DNA of 64,000 nucleotides from assembly GCA_035513275.1 (NCBI GenBank), contig DATKCJ010000225.1:7084-71083 (forward strand), written 5' to 3'. The stretch is from DATKCJ01 sp035513275. GTDB taxonomy: Bacteria > Verrucomicrobiota > Verrucomicrobiia > Opitutales > Opitutaceae. This document shows positions 17,639 to 25,368 of this stretch, piece by piece (position 1 is the stretch's first letter; each line of letters begins with the position of its first letter). The notes beneath the pieces were generated by a model. That model had not been told where the DNA came from. It saw only the letters and a list, made by a program, of their open reading frames with translations, and ran no database searches. Position numbers and translations under genes: made by a program.

Positions 17639-18310
17639 ATGAACTTCGCCCGCATCCGCTTTCCGGTGCTGCTCGCCGCGCTTTTCCTTTCCGGCTGCTC
17701 GAGGCTGCCGCTCCCGAAGATGCCAACCTTCGTGTCGCACCCGGCGCCGACCGTGCACACGTATTCGCCCGTCAACTTTTCCGCGGGTCCCGCACTCCCC
17801 GTGGATGTGCGCCGCGTGGTCCTGCTGCCGCTGGACCGCGCCGGCCACGCCACTCCCGAAATCGCGCGCGAGCTCGATGCGATCGTGCTGGCCGCGCTGC
17901 AGAAGGAGATGCGCTTCGAGGTCGTTACACTCTCTCGCGCCGAGTGCCGGCGCACCTTCGGCGCGGAGTCGTTCAACTCCACCGCCGCGCTTCCTCGCGG
18001 CTTCACGGAGCGGATCACCCGCGAACTCGCCGCCGATGCGCTCCTCTTCGTAGATCTCACCGCACACCGCTCGCAGCGGCCGCTCATGCTGGGCTTGCGC
18101 GCCAAGCTCGCGACCGCGGACGGCAAGCAGCTCCTGTGGACGTTCGACGAGATCGTCGACGCGAGTTCGCCGATTGTTGCCAAGGCGGTGCAGGATCACT
18201 TCAAGGATACGACGGCGAAATTCCAGTTGGGTGATGCCGCGCTGCGCAGCCCGAGCCGGTTCGCGGCCTTCTCCGCGGCAGCGATGTTTTCAACCCTGCC
18301 TCCGCGCTGA
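17639..18310 (+). CDS. predicted lipoprotein, unknown function
   Basis: The chosen ATG gives 223 residues beginning with a basic n-region, a hydrophobic core and the lipobox LSGC (Cys20), so an acylated envelope protein is likely. The open frame extends further upstream, but that segment (from about 17530) contains a GCGCGCTCGTCGCGCG palindrome and no protein-like features. The mature part has an alpha/beta pattern (VDVRRVVLLPLDRAGHATPE; LAADALLFVDLTAHRSQRP; LLWTFDEIVDASSPIVAKAV). It vaguely recalls CsgG/LpoB/FlgO-type lipoproteins with a TolB-N-like fold; that resemblance is an impression only. Position between fliD and the flgM-like gene suggests an envelope role linked to the flagellum. 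Confidence 0.65.
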   Translation: MNFARIRFPVLLAALFLSGCSRLPLPKMPTFVSHPAPTVHTYSPVNFSAGPALPVDVRRVVLLPLDRAGHATPEIARELDAIVLAALQKEMRFEVVTLSRAECRRTFGAESFNSTAALPRGFTERITRELAADALLFVDLTAHRSQRPLMLGLRAKLATADGKQLLWTFDEIVDASSPIVAKAVQDHFKDTTAKFQLGDAALRSPSRFAAFSAAAMFSTLPPR

Positions 18311-18427
18311 GGCGTCGAACTGGGACGCCCGCACATCTTGCAGGGCTTCCGCTTGCGGAGGCCGGGGCACGGCGCAAGAGCCGGCCCTGGACCTAAGTCA
18401 CTGGCTTGCAGACGCGTAGTATTTAAC

Positions 18428-18454
18428 TAAAGAAGTGCGTCCCTCGGTCGATTG
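18428..18454 (+). promoter_or_regulatory. sigma-28 promoter of the flgM-like gene
   Basis: TAAAGAAG, 11-bp spacer, GTCGATTG. It drives the small FlgM-like gene and probably fliS and the fliT-like gene, which follow closely. Confidence 0.55.
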
Positions 18455-18504
18455 AAGTCCCAAACCAAAACGGCGTTCCCTGTATCGAAGTTCAGCGGCT
18501 GACC

Positions 18505-18801
18505 GTGATTCAACACGCAAAGTCCATGATCAACTCCACCTCCCACTCCGATCACACGGCACGCACAGGAGCGGTGCCGTCCAAACCGTCCGCTCCCCGG
18601 AGCATTGCTCCCGGCCGCGACAAGTTCAACTCGCCCCAGGCGCAGCAACTGCGCGAGGCACTTGCTCGTCTGCCGGAGATCCGGCCCGGGTTCGTCGAGA
18701 TGGGAAAGCGGCTCGCCGCCGACCCTTCGTATCCGCCGCCGGAAGTTTTGAAGAAGGTGGCCGCCATGATCCTGCGCTCGCCCGATCCCTCCGAAGATTG
18801 A
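18505..18801 (+). CDS. FlgM-like putative anti-sigma-28 factor
   Basis: This small protein has 98 residues from GTG at 18505, or 91 from ATG at 18526. The first half is Ser/Pro/Arg-rich and probably disordered. The second half contains LPEIRPGFVEMGKRLAADPS followed by YPPPEVLKKVAAMIL, which parallels the FlgM C-terminal pattern of a helix, a G/P-Y-x-(I/P)-D/P turn and a final helix ending in A..(M/L)(I/L)L. FlgM binds FliA until it is exported through the finished hook. Size, the sigma-28 promoter directly upstream and the location before fliS all fit. Similarity is weak, so the name is a proposal; a co-expressed chaperone or unrelated small protein remains possible. Confidence 0.5.
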   Translation: MIQHAKSMINSTSHSDHTARTGAVPSKPSAPRSIAPGRDKFNSPQAQQLREALARLPEIRPGFVEMGKRLAADPSYPPPEVLKKVAAMILRSPDPSED

Positions 18802-18805
18802 TTCC

Positions 18806-19252
18806 GTGGCAGCCATGGTGACCCAGGATTTCGGGCGCGCCTACCGCGCCAACTCAGTCCTCACCGCGAGCCCCGGCCAGCTGGTGCTCATGCTTTTCGA
18901 TGGCGCGCTTCGCTCGCTCTGTCTCGCACGCGAGGCGTGCGCGCGCCGCGAGCAGGAGCCCCGCAGCATCGAGGCCATCAACAAGCAGCTCCTCAAGGCG
19001 CAGAACATCATCGCGGAACTGCAGGACACACTCAACCCGGAGGCCGGCGACGGCCAGTTCGCGCTGGAGATGGGCCGTCTCTACGACTATTTCAACCGCC
19101 GTCTCATGGAGGCGAACCTTCGCAAGGAGGCCGCGCCGATCGTCGAGGTCGAGCGGCTTCTCGGCGAAGTGCGCGCCGCATGGGCCGAAATGCTCCGCAC
19201 GCAGGGCGCCGTGAACGTGCCGCACCACACGGGCTCGAGAGCCTTTGCCTGA
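18806..19252 (+). CDS. fliS: flagellin export chaperone FliS
   Basis: From the GTG at 18806, 148 residues (145 from the in-frame ATG at 18815). It carries the FliS signature: AYRANSVLTASPGQLVLMLF near the N-terminus, then helices with IEAINKQLLKAQNIIAELQD and GRLYDYFNRRLMEANLRKEA. FliS is an all-helical cytoplasmic chaperone that wraps the C-terminal D0 helix of flagellin and delivers it to FlhA. It starts 4 bp after the FlgM-like stop and is followed 1 bp after its own stop by the fliT-like gene, so the three are very likely one transcript. Confidence 0.92.
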   Translation: MAAMVTQDFGRAYRANSVLTASPGQLVLMLFDGALRSLCLAREACARREQEPRSIEAINKQLLKAQNIIAELQDTLNPEAGDGQFALEMGRLYDYFNRRLMEANLRKEAAPIVEVERLLGEVRAAWAEMLRTQGAVNVPHHTGSRAFA

Positions 19253-19253
19253 G

Positions 19254-19607
19254 ATGAGCACGCCGCAGAACAATGCGCGCCGTCTTCTCGAGGCGCTCGA
19301 ACGCCTCGTGGGCGAGGAAGCGCTCCTTGTGCGCGCCGGAGATTTCGATGCGCTCGCAGCCACGCAGGAGCGGATCGGCGAGGTTCTCGCTGTGCTCGGC
19401 TCGCTCGCAGCGGGCTCTGTGGCTTACGGGCAGATCGCGCCGTTGCTCGAGCGTCGCGATGAGACGCGGCACGAAATCGGAAGACGCGCGATCGTCGTGC
19501 GCGGCGAACTCGATCGCATACAGGGCGGCCGCCGGCGCCTGCGCGAGTTGGGCCCCGCCTATGCGGGCACGGCTGTGACGCGCTCGCGATTTCAATCGGA
19601 AGCTTGA
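19254..19607 (+). CDS. FliT/FlgN-like small helical chaperone
   Basis: This 117-residue protein is predicted almost entirely helical (LLEALERLVGEEALLVRAGD; RRDETRHEIGRRAIVVRGEL), with the size and position (directly after fliS) of FliT, the FliD export chaperone. FlgN-type hook-associated-protein chaperones have the same architecture, so the substrate (FliD or FlgK/FlgL) cannot be decided. The start is the ATG two bases after the fliS stop. The family is weakly conserved, hence no symbol. Confidence 0.6.
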   Translation: MSTPQNNARRLLEALERLVGEEALLVRAGDFDALAATQERIGEVLAVLGSLAAGSVAYGQIAPLLERRDETRHEIGRRAIVVRGELDRIQGGRRRLRELGPAYAGTAVTRSRFQSEA

Positions 19608-19614
19608 GGGTGCT

Positions 19615-19842
19615 CGCATCTCCGAGGTAGCGCGTCCCCCGCTTGCCCTGAGCCCGTCGAACGGGCCGCGGGACGCGTTGGCGAACGCATTGAAACCGGC
19701 TCACGACGCACCTCCCGGCGAGACGAGCGCTATCTGGCGGCGTTCAATCGCATCAACCCGCGGGACTGGTTGTGGGTCGGGTTTATCCCCGACGGCACGA
19801 TTGATCCATGCCAGTCGTGTCGGACGAAAAGCCCGACCCACA
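19615..19842. repeat. non-coding gap with dispersed palindromes
   Basis: It contains GAGGTAGCGCGTCCC, also present at 30600, followed by a CCCGTCGAACGGG palindrome related to the CCTGTCGAAT units at 12724 and 13161. No gene is supported. Confidence 0.45.
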
Positions 19843-20256
19843 TCAACCGTTCGCCACGGCGCGCACATCGTCCGCGTCGTCGGTCGTGTCAGTCTGCGCG
19901 GTCTGCTCCGCCGGCGGACCGCCGGCCCACTCGGCGGCGATGCGCCGGGCCTCGTAGGTCCAGTCGATTCCAGGCTTCTCATAGACCGACCGCTCGATGG
20001 TGCGTCCGGCACCGAGCCAGGAGAGGCTGGCCTTCAGGCATGTCGACTCGTCCGAGAGGCGGAATCCCTGGATGTGGATGGCGCCGCGGGGCGTGAGATC
20101 GCCGGAGGCGCCCTTCACGGCGAGGGTCATGCGGGCGAGACCGGCATCGTAGTTCACGGTGCGCCCGGTCTGCCAGGAGCCATCGTCGGGCGACGGGTCA
20201 TCAGCGATGAGTGCCGCCTCGATGGCGGTAAGAATTGAGATCAGGCGGGTATGCAT
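19843..20256 (-). CDS. uncharacterised protein under a sigma-28 promoter
   Basis: This 137-residue protein resembles nothing I recognise. It begins MHTRLISILTAIEAALIADD (helical) and continues with beta-like segments (LARMTLAVKGASG, GAIHIQGFRLSDESTCLKAS). It ends in a polar tail rich in Thr, Gln and Asp (PAEQTAQTDTTDDADDVRAV). No signal peptide or membrane segment is visible. An ATG five codons upstream (20271) is disfavoured: the promoter -10 box ends two bases before it, so transcription should start inside that extension. The gene is divergent from the NtrC-type regulator. Promoter class and location suggest a late flagellar or chemotaxis accessory protein. Confidence 0.55.
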   Translation of the reverse strand: MHTRLISILTAIEAALIADDPSPDDGSWQTGRTVNYDAGLARMTLAVKGASGDLTPRGAIHIQGFRLSDESTCLKASLSWLGAGRTIERSVYEKPGIDWTYEARRIAAEWAGGPPAEQTAQTDTTDDADDVRAVANG

Positions 20257-20272
20257 GAAACGGGCGTCCATG

Positions 20273-20299
20273 CAATCGGACCGACAGGGGAATACTTAA
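20273..20299 (-). promoter_or_regulatory. sigma-28 promoter of the orphan gene
   Basis: On the minus strand: TTAAGTAT, 11-bp spacer, TCCGATTG. Its position shows that the start at 20256, not 20271, is probably used, with a leader of about 10 nt. Confidence 0.6.
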
Positions 20300-20416
20300 G
20301 CAAAAACTGGGGTGAGAAACCGGGATTGCGGACAAAGGTTTTGTTTGAATCGACCTGAAAATCGGCGGTTAATCCTTGCTCGCCCCACTCTCATCATTTC
20401 CGAAATTTCAGAGAAC

Positions 20417-21832
20417 ATGTCCTTTGAGAAAGTGTTAGTCGTCGAAGACGAGCCCGTCGTGAGAGGACTGCTCACGGAGATCTTCACGCGCAGGAAATTT
20501 GCTGTCGCCACTGCCGAGTCGCTCGGCGCCGCGGAGGAACGGCTTCTCAAGGAAAGCTTCGACCTGGTAATCCTCGACATCCGGCTGCCGGATGGCGACG
20601 GCCAGCAATTCCTGGAGCGGATCGCTACGTTTCCGGAACGGCCGCTCGTAGTCATGATCACCGGCCACGCTTCGATCGAGTCGGCGGTCTCCTGCATGCG
20701 GGCGGGGGCCTTCGATTATCTCATGAAGCCTTTCTCGCCCAGCCAGATCGACATCATCATCAAGAAAGGCCAGGCGCACCGGCAACTGTTGCAGGTCAAT
20801 CGCCTGTTGAGCAACGCACCTGCCGAGGATGGCATGCTTATGGGCCGCGGCCCCACGATGGTGCGGTTGAGGCAGATGATCGAGCGCGTCGCGCCCACGG
20901 ACGCGACAGTGCTGATCACCGGCGAGAATGGCACAGGCAAGGAGATGGTCGCGCGCGAGGTCTACCGTCGCAGCCCGCGGCGCGAGAATCCCTTCATCAA
21001 GGTCAACTGCGCGGCGATCTCGGAAAACCTGATCGAAAGCGAGTTTTTCGGCCACGAGCGCGGCGCGTTCACAGGGGCCACCGAGCGGCGCGAGGGCCGG
21101 TTTGAGCTCGCGAACCAGGGCACGCTCCTGCTCGACGAGGTCAGCGAGATCCCGGCACCATTGCAGGCGAAGCTTCTGCGCGTGCTGCAGGAACGGGAGT
21201 TCGAGAGGGTGGGAGGCAACCGCACAATCAAGGTCAACGTGCGCATCGTCGCCACCTCGAACCGCGACCTGCAGGGCTACATCAAGAAGGGCGAGTTCCG
21301 GCAGGATCTCTATTACAGGCTCAATGTGTTCCCGGTGCAGGTGCCGGCGCTGCGCGAGCGCCAGGAGGACATCCTGCCATTCGCCGAGCATTTCCTTGCC
21401 CGCAGCGCGCGCAAGATGGGCATCAAGGTGGTCGAGTTCTCCGAGTCCGCGCGCGCCGCGATGCTCGGCTATACCTGGCCGGGCAACGTGCGCGAGCTGC
21501 AGAATACGATCGAGCGTGCCGTCATCCTTTCCGAGGCGGGCCGGCCCGTATCCGCCGCAGCGCTCGGGCTCGACATCGGCGAGCACATCGATTCCGGGCG
21601 CGTGCTCCTCGAAGCACTCGGCGAACAGCCCGTTCCGATGGAGCCCGTGCGCCCTGGAGTCCGCACCATATCCGCGCTCGAGAAGGAGGCGATCCTCGCC
21701 GCCATCGAGCAGACTGGCGGAAACCGCCAGCTCAGCGCAGAGCTGCTCGGCATCAGCATTCGCACCCTGCGCAACAAGCTGAACGAATACCGAGCGACAG
21801 ACGAACAGCCCGCGGAAGACGTGTCGGATTGA
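20417..21832 (+). CDS. NtrC-family sigma-54-dependent flagellar regulator (FlrC/FleR type)
   Basis: 471 residues with three domains. The receiver (1-120) has the acidic pocket E10/D11, phospho-acceptor D54 (LVILDIRLPDGDG) and KPF. The AAA+ sigma-54 interaction domain at about 145-380 has Walker A GENGTGKE and GAFTGA at 216-221, followed by LLLDEVSEIP. A C-terminal Fis-type helix-turn-helix ends in GGNRQLSAELLGISIRTLRN. It should activate RNA polymerase-sigma-54 when phosphorylated. In flagellar hierarchies such regulators switch on hook-basal-body genes, which fits the four sigma-54-like sites in this window. No partner kinase of FlrB type is adjacent; the hybrid kinase at 25365 is the nearest. 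The start chosen is the ATG just before the receiver. Confidence 0.9.
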   Translation: MSFEKVLVVEDEPVVRGLLTEIFTRRKFAVATAESLGAAEERLLKESFDLVILDIRLPDGDGQQFLERIATFPERPLVVMITGHASIESAVSCMRAGAFDYLMKPFSPSQIDIIIKKGQAHRQLLQVNRLLSNAPAEDGMLMGRGPTMVRLRQMIERVAPTDATVLITGENGTGKEMVAREVYRRSPRRENPFIKVNCAAISENLIESEFFGHERGAFTGATERREGRFELANQGTLLLDEVSEIPAPLQAKLLRVLQEREFERVGGNRTIKVNVRIVATSNRDLQGYIKKGEFRQDLYYRLNVFPVQVPALRERQEDILPFAEHFLARSARKMGIKVVEFSESARAAMLGYTWPGNVRELQNTIERAVILSEAGRPVSAAALGLDIGEHIDSGRVLLEALGEQPVPMEPVRPGVRTISALEKEAILAAIEQTGGNRQLSAELLGISIRTLRNKLNEYRATDEQPAEDVSD

Positions 21833-22005
21833 GGCGCGGGCGGCGGGTGCCGGCAGTTGTTCGGTCTCTTGTGGGCCGGGCTTTATGCACGACATCAAAA
21901 GGGCAGGCGTTCGCACTTCGTCGCGGATGCACCCCGACCCAAAAATCGATCCGCAGAGCCTGGTCGAAACCGCCCACGCCCGGCGCTAGTGCCCGAAAAT
22001 AGCGG

Positions 22006-22033
22006 TTAAGTCCCGGGGGCGGTGCGTCGATAT
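22006..22033 (+). promoter_or_regulatory. sigma-28 promoter of cheX
   Basis: TTAAGTCC, 12-bp spacer, GTCGATAT. It lies about 40 bp before the cheX start and rules out the GTG start at 22022, which falls inside the promoter. Confidence 0.6.
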
Positions 22034-22072
22034 GAGGTCACCTTTTCCAACTATCCGCCGCCGCGCTCCATC

Positions 22073-22603
22073 ATGTCCGCCATCCTCGAAATCAACGAGA
22101 ACCTGATCCGCAGCCACATCACCCGCGCTGTGGCGGATGTGTTCAAGACGATGCTCTCCCGCCCTGTTGAGCTTTGCCCGATATCGCCGCAAGGCGTTGT
22201 CGACTCGCTGCCGCCGGATCCGTGTGTGCCCGCCGCCAAGGTCCAGGTCGTGGGCACCGTCGGCTTCCTCGGCGACATCAGCGGCCTCATCTACCTTCAC
22301 TTCGACCTCGAGTTTGCGCGACTTTGCACCTGCCAGCTGCTCGGCATGTCGATCGCCGAGCTCGAGGAGGCAGGCGACGAGGTGATCAACGACGCCATCG
22401 GCGAGATCACCAACATGACGGTCGGCAGCTTCAAGAACGGACTCTGCGATGCCGGCTTCCCCTGCAAGCTCACCATCCCCTCCATTCTTCGCGGCAGCAA
22501 TTTCAGTGTGGAGCCCATCAGCTCCGCGCAGCGGCACATCTACCGCTTCCAGTGCGCCGGCTCCACCATCGTGGCCGACATCCTGATGAAGTGCGGCGAC
22601 TGA
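22073..22603 (+). CDS. cheX: CheX-like CheY-P phosphatase
   Basis: 176 residues with the CheC/CheX/FliY catalytic signature: D107-AIG-E111-IT-N114, where the Glu and Asn are the residues that position water for dephosphorylating CheY-P. A single signature is present, as in CheX (CheC and FliY usually carry two). It follows a sigma-28 promoter. The ATG start avoids an upstream GTG that would be inside that promoter. The gene is 19 bp upstream of a CheY-containing protein, its probable substrate. Together they could provide signal termination in a system with no CheZ. Confidence 0.85.
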   Translation: MSAILEINENLIRSHITRAVADVFKTMLSRPVELCPISPQGVVDSLPPDPCVPAAKVQVVGTVGFLGDISGLIYLHFDLEFARLCTCQLLGMSIAELEEAGDEVINDAIGEITNMTVGSFKNGLCDAGFPCKLTIPSILRGSNFSVEPISSAQRHIYRFQCAGSTIVADILMKCGD

Positions 22604-22622
22604 GCCCTCTACGCAAACCACC

Positions 22623-23774
22623 ATGCGCAACAAAGTTCTCACCGTCGACGACTCCAAGACCGTCCGCATCATCGTGCGGAAGGCCTTCAAATCCTATGAC
22701 TGCGAAATCCTCGAGGCCGGCAACGGCGTCGAAGGCCTCGCCGTCGCCGCCAAGGAGATGCCCGACCTCATCCTCCTCGACATCACCATGCCGGTGATGG
22801 ACGGCGTCGAGATGCTCACGAAGCTCAAGAGCGACCCGCAGCTCAAGGGCATCCCGGTGATGATGCTCACCGCCGAGGGCGGCCGCGACCACGTGCTCAA
22901 GATCGCGAAGATCGGCGTGCGCGACTACATCGTGAAGCCCTTCAAGGAGGAGGTCCTCATCGAGAAGACCGGCCGCATCATCGACCTCAAGCCGCTTTCC
23001 GATGCGCCCGCAAAGGCGCGCTCCATTCTCGACTCCGCGGACATCCTTGTCGTTGAGGACAAGCCCGCGATCATCCAGCAGATCCAGGACGGCCTGAAAC
23101 ACACACCGTGGAAAGTCCACGGCGTGAGCGCACAGGGCGAGGCGATCGACTTTTGCACGAAGTCGCCGCCCGACCTCATCATTGTCAGCCTGTCCCTTCC
23201 CGAGGATGCCGCGTTCACGCTCTTCCGGATGTTCCGCACGAGCGTGAAGACCAAATACACTCCGGTCTTCGGCCTCGTGGTGAAGACCGAGACCGCGCCG
23301 CAACAGCAGGCTCAACAGGTCGGCTTCACCACCGTCATCACCAAGCCGATCGACATCAGCGACCTCGAGGCGAAGATCGCGAAGGCGATGAACCTCGACA
23401 CCTCGCTGCGGTATTTCTTCACCGAGGAAGGCCGCCTCATCATGCGGCTGCCCGAGAACTGCTCGCCCGGCGCGCTCGCCGAGGTCTCCACGTATCTCAA
23501 GCCCAAGCTCGCCGAGGCGGTCGACGCCGGCCAGAACCACGTCATCATCGACGTGCAGAAGCTGCGCACGCTCCACATGGGCGTCATCAAGCTGCTCCTG
23601 CTGGCGATGCAGACCTGCCGCGAACTCGGGATGCAATACGCCCTCGTCGGCAGCGCCCAGCTCAGCGCCGAGTGCAAAGGCTTCGAGGACACGCGCACGT
23701 GGTCCTTCTTCGCGACCATTGTGGAAGCGAAGGCCAGCATCGGCGGAGCAGCTCCACAGTTTGCGCCGGCCTGA
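22623..23774 (+). CDS. CheY-type receiver / pseudo-receiver / STAS fusion
   Basis: 383 residues. The first receiver (1-125) is complete: D9/D10, phospho-acceptor D53 (LILLDITMPVMDG), MLTAEGG and VKPF. The second receiver (about 139-255) keeps ILVVEDKPAII and ITKPID, but its acceptor position is Ser189 (IIVSLSLPED), so it cannot be phosphorylated normally. The C-terminus (about 262-375) has the beta-alpha pattern of a STAS domain (HVIIDVQKLRTLHMGVIKLL), as in anti-sigma antagonists. Adjacent to CheX, it may be the motor-binding CheY or a phosphorylation-controlled partner switch. No anti-sigma kinase is seen nearby. The domain calls are firm for REC1 and good for REC2 and STAS; the role is inference. 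Confidence 0.8.
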   Translation: MRNKVLTVDDSKTVRIIVRKAFKSYDCEILEAGNGVEGLAVAAKEMPDLILLDITMPVMDGVEMLTKLKSDPQLKGIPVMMLTAEGGRDHVLKIAKIGVRDYIVKPFKEEVLIEKTGRIIDLKPLSDAPAKARSILDSADILVVEDKPAIIQQIQDGLKHTPWKVHGVSAQGEAIDFCTKSPPDLIIVSLSLPEDAAFTLFRMFRTSVKTKYTPVFGLVVKTETAPQQQAQQVGFTTVITKPIDISDLEAKIAKAMNLDTSLRYFFTEEGRLIMRLPENCSPGALAEVSTYLKPKLAEAVDAGQNHVIIDVQKLRTLHMGVIKLLLLAMQTCRELGMQYALVGSAQLSAECKGFEDTRTWSFFATIVEAKASIGGAAPQFAPA

Positions 23775-23887
23775 GCCGCCAGAACCTCTTCCGCTCCACT
23801 CATCCGGCCTTTCATTGCACTGTCCCGGGCCAAGGTTTGATTCCGGGCCGAAGTGCTCCCGGCTGGTAATCCGCCCTCACAGTTCCA

Positions 23888-24745
23888 GTGAAGATCGTCG
23901 AGACTGACATCATCCGGGTCGCCCAGCAGCTCCCGGCTTCGCCGCGGATCCTCGCGCGGCTTTCCGAAGTATTGTCGGACATGAACTCCGGCGCTGACGA
24001 TGTCGTTGATCTGGTGAAGGCCGACCCCGGCATCACTTCCGGATTGATCCGGCTGAGCAACAGCGCGCTCTTCGCGTTCACCGAGCCGAGCACGACACTG
24101 GAAGAGGCGATCTGCAGGGTGGGGTTTCGAGAAGTTTACCGGCTCGTCGGGTTGGCGTCGACACGGGCGCTGTTTCCGAAGCAGCTCGAGCTCTACGGAA
24201 TTTCAGGCGATCAGATGTGGGAGAACTCCATCGCAACCGCGCTCGCGATGGAGGCACTTGCAAGGAAGAACAGGGATCTCGACGACCGCGTCGCCTACAC
24301 GATCGGGCTGCTCCGCTCATCGGGTAAAATCATCCTCTCGCGCATCGCAGCAGAGTCGGAGCCCGCCGCGCTGTATCCCGGGGAAGAGGTCGAGCCTTTC
24401 CTCGGCGAGTGGGAACACGCGCAATTTGGAATGAGCAGCGACCAGGCGTGCGCCCATTTGATGCAGCATTGGAAATACCCCGCGGCCATCGCCGCGACCA
24501 TCCGCCACCAGGCGACGCCGCTTGAGACGCCGTCGGCGCCGATGGAGGCGTACATGCTGAACATCGCCGGCGGAATCGCCCGGCAGGTGGGCGGAGGAAT
24601 TTCTGGCGAGACGCTCTACTGGCGGCGACACCCGGAGAAGTTCGTGCACGCGGGGATTTCGCAGGACGACGTCGAGGAGGCTGTCGGCGAAGTGAAGTCG
24701 GGCCTCGAGGGCCTCCGTGCCGCCGTTGCGTCGGCGCGGATCTGA
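23888..24745 (+). CDS. HDOD-domain protein
   Basis: 285 residues from a GTG start. It has the HDOD order: LPASPRILARLSEVLSDMNS, VKADPGITSGLIRLSNSALF, the FREVYRLVGL helix, and YTIGLLRSSGKIILSRIA where a true HD phosphohydrolase would have HD-x-G-K. The missing metal ligands imply a regulatory, non-catalytic role. It sits between the REC-REC-STAS protein and a hybrid kinase, and HDOD proteins frequently accompany chemotaxis and motility kinases. The partner is unknown. No promoter motif was recognised in the 113-bp gap upstream. Confidence 0.85.
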   Translation: MKIVETDIIRVAQQLPASPRILARLSEVLSDMNSGADDVVDLVKADPGITSGLIRLSNSALFAFTEPSTTLEEAICRVGFREVYRLVGLASTRALFPKQLELYGISGDQMWENSIATALAMEALARKNRDLDDRVAYTIGLLRSSGKIILSRIAAESEPAALYPGEEVEPFLGEWEHAQFGMSSDQACAHLMQHWKYPAAIAATIRHQATPLETPSAPMEAYMLNIAGGIARQVGGGISGETLYWRRHPEKFVHAGISQDDVEEAVGEVKSGLEGLRAAVASARI

Positions 24746-25026
24746 TCGCGTCGACGCGTGTCTCGCAGAGCGCGCGATCTATGTCGCACGGAGCCGCTTC
24801 ACGGTATTCCGGTTCGCGTCGCGGCGCGCCTTGTGCGCGCCCGCGGGCGTCGTCAAGCGACGCCCCTACAATCGCGCCAACTGGAAAGTCGCGGGGCGAC
24901 TTGGAAGGGTGACCGGCCGCGCAGGAGAGTCCCCGCTGCTGGCGAGGGGGCTTTCCCTTTATGAACTCTCGAAAATGCGTCGAAGATCGGCGTTGCCGTT
25001 GCTTCACCTCGTCCCAAGCAATTCAC
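24746..25026. repeat. non-coding gap with a dispersed hairpin
   Basis: A GGGCGTCGTCAAGCGACGCC hairpin at about 24846-24865 is related to the coding-sequence insertion at 5661-5751. The CGAGGGGGCTTTCCCTTTAT segment near 24940 could be a weak terminator. No gene is supported. Confidence 0.4.
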
Positions 25027-25368
25027 ATGAAGAACCTGAAAACCTCTTCCGCCGGCGCCCACAACTGGCTGACAGGTCCCGGCACGTCCAAAAAACTCGG
25101 GCTGCTGTGCTTCTGCTTTTCGCTGCCCTCCGTGTTGGTGCTTTACCTGAATGCCTACGGCATCATCAGCCGCAGCATCTGCGGCCCGCTCGGGTTGTCT
25201 GTTGGACTCCTCAACAACAGCGCGAGCCAGGTCGCGGACGCCGCCGGCCAGGTGAGCTCGTCGAGCCAGAACCGCGCGCTCCGCCGGCGGAGCGCTCTCA
25301 GCGCTCCCAACCGGCGGTTACGTCTTCAGTCTTCCCGCCGGCGCACACGGCGCGTGACCGGGCCATGA
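25027..25368 (+). pseudogene. truncated methyl-accepting chemotaxis protein remnant
   Basis: The first about 80 of 113 residues look like the start of a chemoreceptor: a basic N-terminus, one membrane segment (LGLLCFCFSLPSVLVLYLN) and then NNSASQVADAAGQVSSSSQN, which matches the helix that opens the methylation/signalling domain of many MCPs. At about 25272 the similarity ends at a CGCTCCGCCGGCGGAGCG palindrome. The rest (an Arg-rich tail ending TRRVTGP) is not receptor-like, so the methylation helices and the CheW-binding hairpin are missing. The stop overlaps the next start (ATGA). Either deletion or repeat insertion destroyed the receptor, or the short product still couples translation of the kinase gene. 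Confidence 0.55.

Noticed and set aside
20435..21916. 493-codon minus-strand open frame
   Set aside because: Antisense to the NtrC-type regulator, no recognisable domain.
24959..24986. Possible sigma-28 site before the receptor remnant (GTCGAAGA -10)
   Set aside because: The matching -35 position reads TTATGAAC or TATGAACT, too far from the local consensus.
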